Source: Labia minor
Taxonomy: Eukaryota > Arthropoda > Insecta > Dermaptera > Spongiphoridae
NCBI GenBank assembly: GCA_963082975.1
Contig: OY720347.1
Span: 16,753,187-16,817,186 of the forward strand
DNA length: 64,000 nt
Direction of reading: 5' to 3'
Below, piece after piece: positions 46,428 to 58,507 of this stretch; the first letter of the stretch is position 1; every line of letters begins with the position of its first letter. A model generated the notes under the pieces. It was not told where the DNA came from and searched no databases. It saw nothing but the letters and a program-made list of their open reading frames with translations. A program made the position numbers and the translations under genes.

Positions 46428-47180
46428 TTTTTGTATATTTATATGCAAACATGTGGTCAGATTGTTTTGTAGCAAAGTTTACTATGCAAAAAGGGTCACG
46501 TGATTCCTTAAAGCCAATCACTTTGCTGCATTGGTAGATTTTGGACAAGGGCTACTTCCCTTGGCTTCGGAGAGTTGATCACTCCCACTTGCTTTTAGGA
46601 CGCGCTGTTGTTCACATGCTTTTGGCCTTTTATCTGTAAATTTGCCATTTTTTTAGATTTGTTGTTAACCACGTTCTTTGTAAACTGTGTTGAGGTATTA
46701 TTATTATTATTTTTGTTGTAAACTTGTTTTATTTTAGCTGACCACTAGCTAGCATTTATTCCTTTTTATTTTTATATTTAATTTGTAAATCCTAAGGATT
46801 ATCTCCTTTTAATTTTTATATCAATTTCATTTTTTATTTTTATTTTATATTAATTTTCTTTTCATTAAATATTATAACGTGGCAACGAACCTTTTTCTTT
46901 TATTTGTAAAAACGTGAACCTAACTTTTCCTTTGCAGATCCATATGTTTGCATCGGATATTTTGATTAATTTAATTTTGTTATTATTTCTTTCTGATCTT
47001 GGTTCTCCAAGGCGAATCGCCTAAGCACTGATAGTCAAACGTACTGCACTCTTTGGTGAAATTTATTTCAGGGTTCCTTTTCCAACTAATTTTATTTCCA
47101 ACCCGTGTGAAAGAGTTGAAAATTCTTTTTTAACTCCTTCACTAGTGGCACAGGTGATCCGACAGGCTCAACAATATTTT
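46428..47180. other. Possible solo LTR or LTR-element end
   Basis: Less AT-rich than its surround. GTGGCAACGAAC at about 46880 resembles the base series just after the LTR in some Ty3/gypsy (mag-like) elements, and a splice-like TTTCCTTTGCAG follows at 46929-46939. No second LTR copy lies in the window, so this stays a guess. Confidence 0.25.
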
Positions 47181-48372
47181 ATTTTGTTTCGGCTTGTCCA
47201 GTGTCAATATAAAGAAACATCTCATGTAATTTATTATTATTTATAAGTTTAATTCCTGACAATGGTTTCTCTTCTTCAATCGAAAATCTTTCTTTATATT
47301 GTCCACATGCCTTCGTCTCAAAGCGTGAGGATTTTACTATTTAGAAGAAATTTTTATTTATAGCATTATCATGCTTATTTCTCTATTACAGGATATATTA
47401 CAATATTTGCATACTTAAATGCTTTCAATTCGATTATAAGAAGCATTTCTTAAATCTATTGATTAATTCAAATACATTATCTTATTATAAGTTTATCATA
47501 TTTTTTGTAAATTTTTAAAGTACTTATAATTGTATAATATATACACTTAGAATTAGAACAATAAAATGATGATTTATTGAAAAAATATTTATTTAATCTT
47601 TATAAGATGTCGAAAATATAGAATGATTGAATATAAGTTATCAGATAATAGCTTTTGGAAGTTAATGTTTAACTGTCTTGATCAAAATGATTAATGTTTT
47701 GTTTGTTGTTACCTTTTTTTTTATCTATCCCTTCTGCTTTCGTACTGTTTATAATAATTGTGAAATGTATCCTGTTCTCTTCTCTTTTGGATTTGAGGAG
47801 TCCCCAGGCGCATTTATCAACTCAGTCGGGTTCTCTAGAAGGAAAAAAAAAACACTTAAATAAATTCATGAATGAGAAAATATGAAATTGAAATCAGTCT
47901 CTTGTTTGAATAATGGCTAATCATGAATCAGAAGACATAAAAATATTCTTCTTAGAACTTTTTAGATATGAGCTGGACGATAATCAATAAAAAATTGCAT
48001 TTGCATGCATTAGGTAACAAATTTGATTTACATGAGAATAAATGAGATGCCTGTCTCCATTTTTTTATTTATTTATTATTTTCATCTATATTTTTTTTTT
48101 AGAAAGAGATAATAAATTTTATATATTATGTTAAATAAGTAATAAATTATTTTTTCTGCTAAAATTAGAGTCTAGTTAGTACGATGAAAAAAATGTGACA
48201 GTTAAGGCTGATTTTTTTTTTGATAATATCTTTGATATTAGGTTCAAATTTAGATTATTAATAAATTTCACAACTTTCGCATACGATTATATAACTAATA
48301 AATATTATCCAATATTTTATTATTGGAAAATATTAATTTACAATAAAATTAATTCAATCAAATAATTGATTT
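47181..48372. other. No recognised feature
   Basis: AT-rich; two overlapping frames of about 60 codons at 47678-47885 match nothing. Confidence 0.45.
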
Positions 48373-48605
48373 AAAAAAAACCTCTGACTTTTCTACATCC
48401 TACGCAAGAACAACGCCTATCACCTCGGTTATATTAATTAGGTGTCCTATGATCAGTAGAAAGGGTCCTATCAATCTTTGCCTTGATTTCCTTGATCGGA
48501 GGCGCTATCAAGTAGCTTTCCCAATTTTGATCCCGGAGACTGGGTTGACTCCGTCCTATAGACCCCAGCTAGAGAAATTCCCTTGAACCCGGGACTTGAT
48601 CACGA
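48373..48605 (-). mobile_element. tRNA-derived SINE, copy S1
   Basis: Longest copy of the SINE. Minus strand holds AAGTCCCGGGTTCAAGGG around 48580-48597 (B-box-like GGTTCAAGG), then the AGGGAATTTCTCT segment shared with S3, then the body shared with S2, and ends in T8 at 48373-48380. The A box is not evident, so the 5' end may lie further right. Confidence 0.6.
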
Positions 48606-48954
48606 GAATGTGATACAAAAATGTTACTAGACAAATATTAATCTTATTATAGTTACAATAGTTTCTATGACTTATATGATATTTGAAATTATCTTTATAT
48701 ATAAATATTAATTTCATATATATATTTTTTTTAAATTTAATACTACTCATCTTTACATGTTTTATAATTGATAACTTTTGATGATTTTAATTAAATAATT
48801 ATATTTGTATTTTCCTGTGAAGAGTTTATACTTTTAGGTTAGATGTGAAACATATTGAACTATCTGTATCCATATTGATATCGATTTAAGGTATTTCTTT
48901 GAAGAATTTATGATAAAAGATGAGATCTCTAAGAAATAGTGAATATTACCTAAG

Positions 48955-49165
48955 GAGAAACTACATGATCAAACATGAGAAGAGAAGGTTTCGTTTGACT
49001 TGCGAAAAGTTTGTTTAATGTCAAACCAATTGGGAGAAGAACGATAGGCGCAACAAGAAGACACAATTAAAAGATAAGAAATTTTAATGGTGACTCCTCA
49101 AGATGGGAATGGTTGGAGCAATGTGGTTGTTGCGGTCAAGAATATTTGAATTCAGTAACACCATA
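48955..49165 (+). mobile_element. Possible LINE 3' remnant
   Basis: 49029-49060 can be read as PIGRRTIGA.RR, and 49110-49150 resembles the GEMWL..VKN-like end of the RTE-like LINEs above. Highly decayed, with stops in all frames. Confidence 0.3.
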
Positions 49166-49435
49166 GAGATTTGGTTATCTAATAGTTAAATCAATAATTA
49201 GAGGCTCAATTTAATGATAAATATTTGCATTGCACTTATTTCTTTGTAGGCATTAAAAATTAAACGCTCATTAACCATTAGCGATATGCCAAACTATTAA
49301 ATAACCCATCAATCATTCTAATGTGCGAAATGGTTGACCTCCCCACTCTCTCAGTCCCTCGATATTGCTGTTACACAGTTCATTTTACTCTCTCTCACTA
49401 CACATTAAATTATTCATGATTAAGTGCTATCTCTT

Positions 49436-49469
<34 letters not shown>

Positions 49470-49716
49470 ACACTCTTTCATCAATTAATTCAAACAAAAA
49501 TCAACAAAAAAAAAAAGATAAACAAACAAATACAACAAACAATTTCAACTATTCTATTTATAACTTCAATTCCGTGGTTTTGAAAATTATGACAAAACCA
49601 CAATTTTATTTATAAAATCCAATTAACCTATATTTCTATAAATACTCTTTATTTTTTTTTATTTACCATATATTCTATATATAATATTGAATAAAATAAA
49701 ATACTAGTATGTTTTT
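49166..49716. other. Microsatellite-bearing AT-rich sequence
   Basis: (CT)n(CA)n tract at 49431-49468; the two open frames across it are Ser/Leu/Thr/His artefacts. Otherwise nothing. Confidence 0.6.
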
Positions 49717-49749
49717 ACAGACCGACGATAGTAAGGGAGGTATTGTTTA
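49717..49749 (+). repeat. Family B 5'-end fragment
   Basis: ACAGACCGACGATAGTAAGG and the next 13 bases match the start of family B copy 1, then diverge. It lies 87 bp before full copy 2, and follows a T-run like the others. Confidence 0.65.
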
Positions 49750-49836
49750 ATTCTCATTCGTATAATAAAATTATTTTAAAATTTAGAGAAAACTTATTTT
49801 TTTGCCTTGAACTTTTTTAAAAATAAACCCATTTTT

Positions 49837-50433
49837 ACCGACCGACGATAGTAATTGTTTTCACACCAAATTTCACATGTGGAGATTTTTACATATCTCC
49901 ACGAATGTTCTTAACAGAAAAAGTATTTTTAGCATGATGTCTGTTCCTCCGTCAGTCCGTATAGATGTGTACAGCTTGAACGGCTCAACGGATTTTGATG
50001 AAATTTGGTATATTTACTTAATGCATCAGTATGATGAATTGATCAACTTTTGGTGCGAATCCGGAAACCGGAAGTGGTAGTATTAGCGATCGACGATAGG
50101 AAGGGAAGGGTTATTTTCACACCAAATTTCACATGAGGAGATTTTTTACATATCTCCAAGAATCATGCAATTTGTACTGGTTTTATCCTCGGGAAAAATC
50201 ATTAATTTTTTCTTAATTTAAAATTATATGACGTCACCCAGTCCTTCATGACGTCACAACCAGCGCCTCATTATATATTATAAATTATATAAAATTAAAA
50301 ATATTTATATTATATTCATATCAGTTTTTGATTGCATTAATAGATACATTTAAATTATTTGAAATTGTTTCTGAAGCTGGAAATTAATTTATTTCAAACC
50401 ATCGGTCGGTTCTGTGCCTGGCCACAGGTCAAC
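49837..50433 (+). mobile_element. Helentron-type non-autonomous element, family B copy 2
   Basis: 597 bp, starts ACCGACCGACGATAG after TTTTT. 3' partner ATCGGTCGGT (50401-50410), stem-loop CCTG-GCCA-CAGG with CAAC, then TT. The GTCC tract has shrunk to one or two units. The 67-codon frame 49877-50080 is the conserved body read through, including the paired phrases AACGGCTCAACGGATTTTGA; not a gene. Confidence 0.7.
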
Positions 50434-51142
50434 TTATTTATAATTTTCTCATAGTTATTTTATTTAATATATATAAATTCTACTATGTATTAATATTACT
50501 AATTGTCTCTAAAGCACTTGAGAGAATTTTTCTAAATTCACTAAGTGGAATTTTGAAAATGACTTTTTTTTTAATCTGATAATGGAATTTGATCAAATGG
50601 ATAAAATGGCAAGAGCGATCCATAGATTCTAAAACACGGAATTACATTCAGCGTTGATTTGATAGAATATCTAAAAATGTTGACTAATACTTGAATATAT
50701 AACTCAAAGAATTACATTTATTATTTAATTAGAATGAATCTATTGGATTTTTCTCTTGTAGGGAGTTTTTTTTGAAGAATTTGCTTTATAGAGAAGAGAT
50801 ATACAATTACAAATTAATTTCTTTTTGATTTCAATTGGAAATTCACATTAAATACCCATTACTATAATAAAAAAAACATAAAACAGAGTAGCATATTGTT
50901 CATTTATATTTGCTTAAATATCAGACAAAAAGTCCTCATTATTTCTATACAAACAAAAAGAAAAAAATATATAATTAAATAGTAGAAGTGTACACCTCTG
51001 TTTTCAAGACTACCATTAGAAAAAAAAACAATTTCTATAATAATATTTGTTGTTAAAAATTGAGACTATCAAATATTGAAAAAAAAAAATATATAAATAC
51101 AATATCTCAATATTTAATCTTTTTATTTTGTTTAATCTAAAT
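50434..51142. other. No recognised feature
   Basis: AT-rich, nothing recognised. Confidence 0.5.
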
Positions 51143-51446
51143 CCGTGTTTCCCAACTTAGGACCCACGAATACATAAGAAAATTCTCTCCGACAAAAATT
51201 CCATCTACTAAAATTCCTTCTTCACCAAAATTCCCTCTGAGGTTGGGCTCGGAATGAAATTTTATTTTATTTAATAATTAACCAAATTAAGAATACATTT
51301 AATAAAAAAGATAAATAAACTCACTCAAAATGATAAATAAATTGATTAATCATTCTTTTTTTATTAATTAAAACTAAAAATATTCTGCCATCTTTTTTGC
51401 TTAATTTTTTTTTAAATAAAGATATTCAATATATATATAATATATA

Positions 51447-52413
51447 AGTTATGTCATCCCTAATGACATAAAACAGGTACGTTCCCTTGCGCGTCTGCAA
51501 CGAGTCTAGATAAGATAAGATTATATTATCAACATCTCGAATAGATTCCAAAAGATACCCCAACACTCAGATAATATAAACTTTCGCACGGTCCACCCGA
51601 GCCATCTGGACCGTTAGCCCATTAAGCGATAAGATAAACAAATTCCCCCCAGGGAGATAACCTAGACATTCCTACGAGGCCATGTGGTCCATGCGAAGTC
51701 AGATATTTTCTCACGCCTTTCCCACACATGGCTAAACGCATTACTAACACTAATGCTTTGGACCCCTTTAAATATCGACTTCTCACTCAAATCGAGTTAG
51801 TTGAAGCGTCATCGATCCCGCGTTCACGTCACTTTGATCACGGTTTCATCAACATCAAATTGACCCTCAACTCCGGCTAATTTCCAGTATTTAGTCGTTA
51901 AACCAACAAACGGCTCGCTCTCAATCTCATCGGCGCATAATCTCTTCTAAACCCCGTTCGTGTCCTGTGCTACAGTGTCTGGTGGTCCCGAGGTGAAATT
52001 CCTCGTCTAGAGGTGAACAGATATCGTGGAAAATTGCGATATGCTGGCAACGGCTACCTGCCAGAGTTCACACTCCTCCTGATAGACCATAGCGGTCAAG
52101 TCTATCAAATCTCCCGAATAGGGTCGACATGTTAATGTAGCCAGACATCAAAACGAACAACTCCCCAATCCCCCATTCGTATATTTGCTTCTACAAATAC
52201 TTTATTGCAAATAATTGTAACACAAATTATGTCAACGGTATAATTATTGCAATTAAAGAAAATTATAAATAATAATTTTGTACTGTACTTTAAACCCTGT
52301 TTCCTATACTCCAGCCATTAGATAAAATAAATTTGATAACAAACATTTAACATCAATACATTCCTCCTTTCAATCCTATCCGAACTGAGCCATCCAGGTG
52401 GAGGATTGTAACT
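51447..52413 (+). repeat. 5' LTR of the errantivirus-like element
   Basis: 967 bp, AGTTATGTC to TTGTAACT. Markedly higher G+C than the flanks and than the element's own body. No canonical TCAGT initiator was spotted. Confidence 0.92.
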
Positions 52414-52430
52414 GTCGCCCGAACAGAGAC
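52413..52430 (+). promoter_or_regulatory. Primer-binding site
   Basis: TGTCGCCCGAACAGAGAC overlaps the last T of the LTR. It resembles the complement of a tRNA-Lys 3' end with two mismatches, the usual primer for gypsy-type elements. Confidence 0.7.
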
Positions 52431-52851
52431 ATTGAACTGGATGTAACGCAGAGACATCGAACCCTGAAGACTTGATCGTTTGAAAAATCAAACACCCGAT
52501 CGACGTTATCAACAGGAAACAGTTCCCCGTTTCATCAAGTGTTGTGGTGATAAAATTGTTGTCTGGCGCCCCTGAAGTCTAAGGAAAGTGATAAGTGAAA
52601 CTTGTGGTATAAAAGCTGATACAAAATCGAAGAAATTTGTCGCAGTGAGTGATTGAGGGTGAGTCTTTAAACATATTAAGTTCTTTATTTATCTCTCTCT
52701 TTATAAAATAATATCATCATATATTCCTTTCATAATTAATCTAACAAAATAATAATTTAAAAAAAATATATTGTAAAGGATAATTGGAAAACAAAAAAAA
52801 TAAAATTAACAAAATTTTTAATAAATAATAAATAAATTTTTTTTTATAATT

Positions 52852-53028
52852 ATGGCTGAACAAGCAATGTCAATATGTGATTTAAAAGAATATATAGAAA
52901 TAATCCCAATATTCAATGGTGACCCCTCCACACAATTAACGCCACATTTTAATCAGAAAATCACGCGATTTTTCAAAATTTTTCGAAATTTTCAAAACAA
53001 ATTAAAATTTAAAATTTCATTTATATAA
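52852..53028 (+). pseudogene. gag start remnant
   Basis: A 58-codon frame begins ATGGCTGAACAAGC. It contains IPIFNGDPST, which resembles the conserved N-terminal segment of capsid precursors in errantivirus-like elements, and loses similarity after about residue 35, then stops. No nucleocapsid or zinc knuckle follows. Most of gag has been deleted. Confidence 0.55.
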
Positions 53029-53050
53029 TTTCCATAGTTCATTTCACATT

Positions 53051-53250
53051 CTTTTAGGCATAGATAACTTAAGAAAATTAAAAGCGAAATGTGATTTCAA
53101 AAATAATATTCTTTTAACACCTCGAAAAAATTTTAAAATTCATTATTTACACCCCCAAACACAAATACAATCATTAAATAATTTTATAACAGATTTTCAA
53201 AATTTTAAAGCAAAGCTTGATATAAATTTTATAAAATTAATTTTTCTTTT
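53051..53250 (+). pseudogene. Protease / pre-reverse-transcriptase trace
   Basis: Frame reads GIDNLRKLKAKCDFKNN and further LNNFITDF-like residues, recalling the segment after the protease active site (the G.D.L..L.A.ID block) in gypsy-type elements. The DTG active site itself is not present, consistent with a deletion joining gag start to this point. Confidence 0.4.
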
Positions 53251-53811
53251 TATAATAAATATTGATAAAATTTACAGCATATATTAAAATAAGAGCTTAT
53301 AAGAATATTCTGGTAATAGGTGTATTTCATCGCCCCAATTAATTTGAATTTTATAACTTCACAATTTCCCAGACGAACAGACAAATAAAATGACAGACAG
53401 GAAAAATACAAAAGTTATATTTGGGTTCCCCAGTAAAGATTTGCAAAAAAAAAAATTTTTAAATCCTGAACAATGCTATTTGTACGGTAACAACACGTAA
53501 TGACATAATAGAAGTCCAAACGGTATACACTGAGTCTATCAATCATGAATGTTTTTATACCGCGAGGGAATTCAAGCGATATTTCAGCTTAATAAAATGT
53601 TTAATTTGTCGGTTTAATCTACTAAGATAGATAAATAAATATTCAGTACTTCAAATTTCATAAATTTCAATTTTAATGTGATTTATTCATTTTTAATTTA
53701 TTTCTATTGTAAAAAGTTATAATTATTAAAAAAAAAAAAAAAATAATTTTGTCTTTATGCGTGTCATGAAATTTTTCACGCGTGCCATATGTTCGCCATC
53801 CCTGTCCTATA
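53251..53811. other. Foreign insertion ending in a hAT-type terminus
   Basis: Interrupts pol. The right end (53756-53807) read in reverse begins CAGGGATGGCGAAC and continues ATATGGCACGCGTG, a typical hAT miniature terminus. The matching left end and an 8-bp duplication of TCCTATAC were not found, so the insert is rearranged or truncated. The rest is unidentified AT-rich DNA with A15 near 53730. Confidence 0.45.
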
Positions 53812-54382
53812 CCAAATATAACCTATATTTTAGATAAATTAGGCTGTTCTCAATATTTTAAAAAACATTAGATCTCGCTCTCGGATTCCATCAAGTTGAA
53901 TTGAATCCTGAAGACATTCATAAAACTGCATTCAACACAGAACACGGTCATTACGAGTTTGTGAGGATGCCTTTCGGTTTATCAAACGCCCCATCTACTT
54001 TTCAAAGAGTAATGGACAATGTTCTACGTGGCTTGATAAATAAATTTTGTCTAGTGTATTTAGACGATATAATATTATTTTCAACAACCCTCGATGAACA
54101 CATTCGACATCTAAATTTAGTATTCGATCGATTAACAAAAGCAAATTTTAAAATTAAATTGGACAAGTGTGATTTCTTGAAGAGAGAAGTTGCATTCCTT
54201 GGCCACATAATAACACCTGAAGGAGTAAAACCTAATCCAGATAAAATTACTGCAATCAAAAATTTTGCCATTCCGAAAACACAAAAACAAATTAAATCTT
54301 TTCTTGGTTTATTAAATTATTATAGAAAATTTATTATGAACTTCGCGGAAATTACAAAACCTATGACCAAATTATTAAGAAA
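53812..54382 (+). pseudogene. Reverse transcriptase fragment of pol
   Basis: Similarity starts at about 53812 (YILDKLG.SQYF) but a frameshift in the A-run at 53857-53865 precedes the LDLA motif A; from there the 53901-54401 frame continues. Residues 23-31 MPFGLSNAP and 53-56 YLDD (the catalytic pair) are intact, followed by LGH and the thumb segment FLGLLNYYR at about 145. A second frameshift, in the A-run near 54380, moves the reading frame into the RNase H region. The fingers domain and protease are missing. Confidence 0.85.
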
Positions 54383-56458
54383 AATTCTAAAATTGATATA
54401 AATAATTTAGAATATAAAAACTGTTTCGAAAAATGTAAAATTCTCTTAACAAATGAACCATTATTACAATACCCAAACTTCAGTAAACCATTTAAATTAA
54501 CAACTGATGCATCTAATTACGCAATAGGAGCCGTCTTGTCCCAAGGAGAACATGACAAACCAGTAGCTTATGCCAGCCGTACGTTAAACAAATCTGAAAT
54601 TAACTATTCGACAATTGAAAAGGAATTTCTAAGTATCTATTGGGCATGTAAACACTTTAGACCATATCTCTTCGGCAGAAAATTTCATATTTATTCAGAC
54701 CACAAGCCACTCCAATGGCTAGCTTCATTAAAAGAACCAAATTCGAAATTCTTAAGATGGAAAAGCCAGCTAGACGAATATGATTTTGAAATTCATTATA
54801 TAAAAGGTAACGCGAATCAGATAGCAGATTTCCTCTCTCGTAACCCTATAGATCAGAATTTAAATCAAACTCAAAATTTAAATATTCATGAAAATAATAA
54901 TCAAATCTTTAATTCCGACAATCAAATAAATGACCCCGATGTTCAAGAAACCTCTCTTGATAATGAAATATTGAACGATCTAGAAAAAACACTTAGGGAA
55001 AACGAAACCCCATTAGAAAACCCACCCTTCAATCAAAATTCAAATGACAATCACACAGACGAGACAAACTCAGAATCGGAAACAGAAGACCAAATTTATA
55101 AAAATATTAAAGAAAGTTTAAAACCATTAAATTACTATTCGAATCAAATAATAATAAATATTTCAAACTCCCCACATTCAATTGAAATAAAAAAACTTTT
55201 TGGCAAAAAACATCAAAGATTTATTTTTAACACCAATCAACAAGACTTCTCTAAAAACATTGTAACCATTTTTAAAGAAAATTTAGTACCAAAACGTAAT
55301 TATTACATTTTTTCAAAATTTAATATTTTCGAAAATTTAGATAAATTAATAGATAAACACTTTAAAAAATATTACATAAATTTCTTTCATTGTTCCAAAC
55401 TATTAGAAGATATTGAAAATTCAGACGACCAAATTGAAACAATAAAAAATTATCATGAAGGAAAATCGAATCACCGTGGAATAGACGAATGTCTTAAAAA
55501 ATTAAAAACTAGATACTTTTGGCCAAACTTAAAAGGTTCCATTTCAAATTATATAAACAATTGCGATATTTGTCAAATTACTAAATATGACAGAAATCCA
55601 ATTAAAACTAAATTTAATATCACCCCCACTTCAATTAAACCTTTAGAAACATTACACATCGATACTCTCACTTTAGAAAAACAGAAATTTTTAACGATAA
55701 TTGATTCATTTTCAAAATTTGCGATAGCATATCCATTAAAATCTTTAGAAAGAACAGAAATAGCTGAAAATTTATTAGATTTCTTTACTCACCACGGAAT
55801 ACCAAAATTAATAATTTCAGATAACGGTTTAGAATTTAAAAATGGACTAGTACAAGAATTTTTAAAATTACATAAAATTGACATTCACTTTATTTGTACT
55901 CAACATCCTGAATCGAACGGAAATATCGAAAGATTCCATTCAACATTAATTGAACACATTCGACTTTATAACAATCGCGACGAATTTAAATCAGAACCTA
56001 TTTCAACTAAAGTAAAATATAGTTTAATAGCGTATAATAACACAATTCATTCAACAACAAAATTTACCCCATTTGAAATTTTATCAGGACATTTAGATAC
56101 CGACAATTTGCAAAATGTAGATATTACTCATCAAGTAATTTCAAATTATAATCAAAGTCACAAAGAGAAAACTAAATTTATTTTTGACCAAGTAAGACAA
56201 CAAATTAATAAGAATAAAGAAAAAACAATTTCAAAATTAAATTCAAACAGAGAAGAACTCCCCGAATTACCGGAAAAAATTCATGTTAAAGATAAACAAA
56301 AATGTCAGAAAACAAAAAATAAATTCAAAATCGAAACACTCAAAGAAACAAACAAGGAATTAAAAACAGCTAAAATTGTCCCAAAAAACACACAAACTGG
56401 CGAAAAAATCCACATTTCAAATATTAAAAGACCGAAAAGAAAACAAAACAATAAATAA
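54383..56458 (+). CDS. RNase H and integrase part of pol
   Basis: Continuous frame of about 690 codons; there is no initiating ATG since it is the middle of pol, and numbering here is from codon 54536. RNase H: Asp in TTDASN just before 54536, then E30, D55 and D98, so all four catalytic positions are present. A 170-residue N/D/E-rich linker follows. Integrase: zinc-binding H307, H313, C343, C346; catalytic D376, D429, E465 with 35 residues between the last two; then a basic C-terminal region ending SNIKRPKRK. The catalytic cores look undamaged, in contrast to gag and the start of pol. Expression is unlikely because of the upstream frameshifts. Confidence 0.88.
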   Translation, partial: NSKIDINNLEYKNCFEKCKILLTNEPLLQYPNFSKPFKLTTDASNYAIGAVLSQGEHDKPVAYASRTLNKSEINYSTIEKEFLSIYWACKHFRPYLFGRKFHIYSDHKPLQWLASLKEPNSKFLRWKSQLDEYDFEIHYIKGNANQIADFLSRNPIDQNLNQTQNLNIHENNNQIFNSDNQINDPDVQETSLDNEILNDLEKTLRENETPLENPPFNQNSNDNHTDETNSESETEDQIYKNIKESLKPLNYYSNQIIINISNSPHSIEIKKLFGKKHQRFIFNTNQQDFSKNIVTIFKENLVPKRNYYIFSKFNIFENLDKLIDKHFKKYYINFFHCSKLLEDIENSDDQIETIKNYHEGKSNHRGIDECLKKLKTRYFWPNLKGSISNYINNCDICQITKYDRNPIKTKFNITPTSIKPLETLHIDTLTLEKQKFLTIIDSFSKFAIAYPLKSLERTEIAENLLDFFTHHGIPKLIISDNGLEFKNGLVQEFLKLHKIDIHFICTQHPESNGNIERFHSTLIEHIRLYNNRDEFKSEPISTKVKYSLIAYNNTIHSTTKFTPFEILSGHLDTDNLQNVDITHQVISNYNQSHKEKTKFIFDQVRQQINKNKEKTISKLNSNREELPELPEKIHVKDKQKCQKTKNKFKIETLKETNKELKTAKIVPKNTQTGEKIHISNIKRPKRKQNNK

Positions 56459-57529
56459 AAAAAAATATAATAAAAAAATATAACCCCTTTATAATGAACC
56501 CTTATCATATTTCAATCTTTAAATCACAACATGAAAATTCAAAATGACAAAATCGACAACTTGCTTAGTCATAAAAGAACTAATCAATTAATAATTGAAA
56601 CAAATTAATTAGCAATTAAATTCAATGATTTCTAGCAAACTTACTTATTTGTGAAAACACTTTGTAAACTACATAATAATTATATCAATATCATTTTAGA
56701 AATTATTATAAACAAACAAATAGAAACATTTATCAATTCACACCTTTGCCAATTTTAATAAATAATAAAAACTATATTATAAATGAAACTTATCAAAATT
56801 TAGCTATTTCAGATAATAATAAGGTAACAAAAATTGATACATGGTTCTAGTTACATGAAATATTCTATTGTAAATAAATCATGATTATATCTCCAATTGT
56901 ATTAAAATATTAATTCAAAATCACAAACTTGAAAATTGTCAATTGTATAAACCACTTAATAATTCCAAATACAGAAATTGTAATATTAAATGTAAACGAC
57001 AATAATAAAATCCTATTATCCTGCAACAATTTAAATAAATAAATAAAAAAAAAAGGAAGGAATATATAAAATTAAGAATAATTGTAAAATTAATAATAAA
57101 AATATTGTAACAAAAATAACAAGGAAATACCATTGTTAATTTCCAATAAAAATAATATGAAAAATAAATAAATTGAATTGAAATAGAGAGAAAAGAACTT
57201 AATAAAATTAATAAAATTAATAAAATTAATAAAATGTTAATAAAATTAAAGAAAAGTTAAAAGTTAATTAAAATTGAAAAAAATTGAAGAAAAATAAAAT
57301 TAATAAAAATATGAAAAAATTAAAGAAAGAGTGAAAAGTTAAAGTAATGTGAAATAGTTAAAGTAAAGTAAAAAAAAGTTAAAGTGAAAATTATTGAAAA
57401 TGTAATAGTTAAAGAAAGCGTAAGGGTTGAAGAATATGTAACAGTGTAACGAGAATGTAAGAAGTAACAAAATGTAAAGAGTGTATGTTGAAAGCAATGA
57501 AACCCCCCCTAGCCCCGAAATTCCATTCT
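56459..57529 (+). other. Region between integrase and 3' LTR; possible env trace
   Basis: AT-rich with no open frame above 70 codons. A stretch at about 56935-57030 can be read as IVILNVNDNNKILLSCN, faintly recalling the end of errantivirus envelope ectodomains, but support is weak. Tandem TTAATAAAA-like repeats fill 57180-57240. Confidence 0.3.
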
Positions 57530-57540
57530 GAGAAGGGAGG
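57530..57540 (+). promoter_or_regulatory. Polypurine tract
   Basis: GAGAAGGGAGG lies directly against the 3' LTR, the expected plus-strand primer site. Confidence 0.8.
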
Positions 57541-58507
57541 AGTTATGTCATCCCTAATGACATAAAACAGGTACGTTCCCTTGCGCGCCTGCAACGAGTC
57601 TAGATAAGATAAGATTATATTATCAACATCTCGAATAGATTCCAAAAGATACCCCAACACTCAGATAATATAAACTTTCGCACGGTCCACCCGAGCCATC
57701 TGGACCGTTAGCCCATTAAGCGATAAGATAAACAAATTCCCCCCAGGGAGATAACCTAGACATTCCTACGAGGCCATGTGGTCCATGCGAAGTCAGATAT
57801 TTTCTCACGCCTTTCCCACACATGGCTAAACGCATTACTAACACTAATGCTTTGGACCCCTTTAAATATCGACTTCTCACTCAAATCGAGTTAGTTGAAG
57901 CGTCATCGATCCCGCGTTCACGTCACTTTGATCACGGTTTCATCAACATCAAATTGACCCTCAACTCCGGCTAATTTCCAGTATTTAGTCGTTAAACCAA
58001 CAAACGGCTCGCTCTCAATCTCATCGGCGCATAATCTCTTCTAAACCCCGTTCGTGTCCTGTGCTACAGTGTCTGGTGGTCCCGAGGTGAAATTCCTCGT
58101 CTAGAGGTGAACAGATATCGTGGAAAATTGCGATATGCTGGCAACGGCTACCTGCCAGAGTTCACACTCCTCCTGATAGACCATAGCGGTCAAGTCTATC
58201 AAATCTCCCGAATAGGGTCGACATGTTAATGTAGCCAGACATCAAAACGAACAACTCCCCAATCCCCCATTCGTATATTTGCTTCTACAAATACTTTATT
58301 GCAAATAATTGTAACACAAATTATGTCAACGGTATAATTATTGCAATTAAAGAAAATTATAAATAATAATTTTGTACTGTACTTTAAACCCTGTTTCCTA
58401 TACTCCAGCCATTAGATAAAATAAATTTGATAACAAACATTTAACATCAATACATTCCTCCTTTCAATCCTATCCGAACTGAGCCATCCAGGTGGAGGAT
58501 TGTAACT
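57541..58507 (+). repeat. 3' LTR of the errantivirus-like element
   Basis: 967 bp, offset by exactly 6094 from the 5' LTR with no indel seen and a single substitution noticed. Confidence 0.92.

Larger units (their letters stand above)
51447..58507 (+). mobile_element. Errantivirus-like Ty3/gypsy retrotransposon, defective
   Basis: 7061 bp with LTRs 51447-52413 and 57541-58507 (967 bp each). LTRs begin AGTTA and end TAACT and are flanked by TATA (51443-51446, 58508-58511), the target habit of gypsy/17.6/297-type elements. Primer-binding site and polypurine tract are present. Order: gag start, large deletion, protease-linker trace, foreign insertion with a hAT end, then reverse transcriptase, RNase H and integrase. 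Only one LTR base difference was seen (T51494 versus C57588). It is defective for gag and protease and has two frameshifts in pol. Confidence 0.92.

Noticed and set aside
54002-54271. 89-codon frame antisense to reverse transcriptase
   Set aside because: Shadow of the sense coding region.
8-58507. The two LTR elements as autonomous and non-autonomous partners
   Set aside because: Their LTR ends (TG...CA versus AGTTA...TAACT), lengths and sequences are unrelated.
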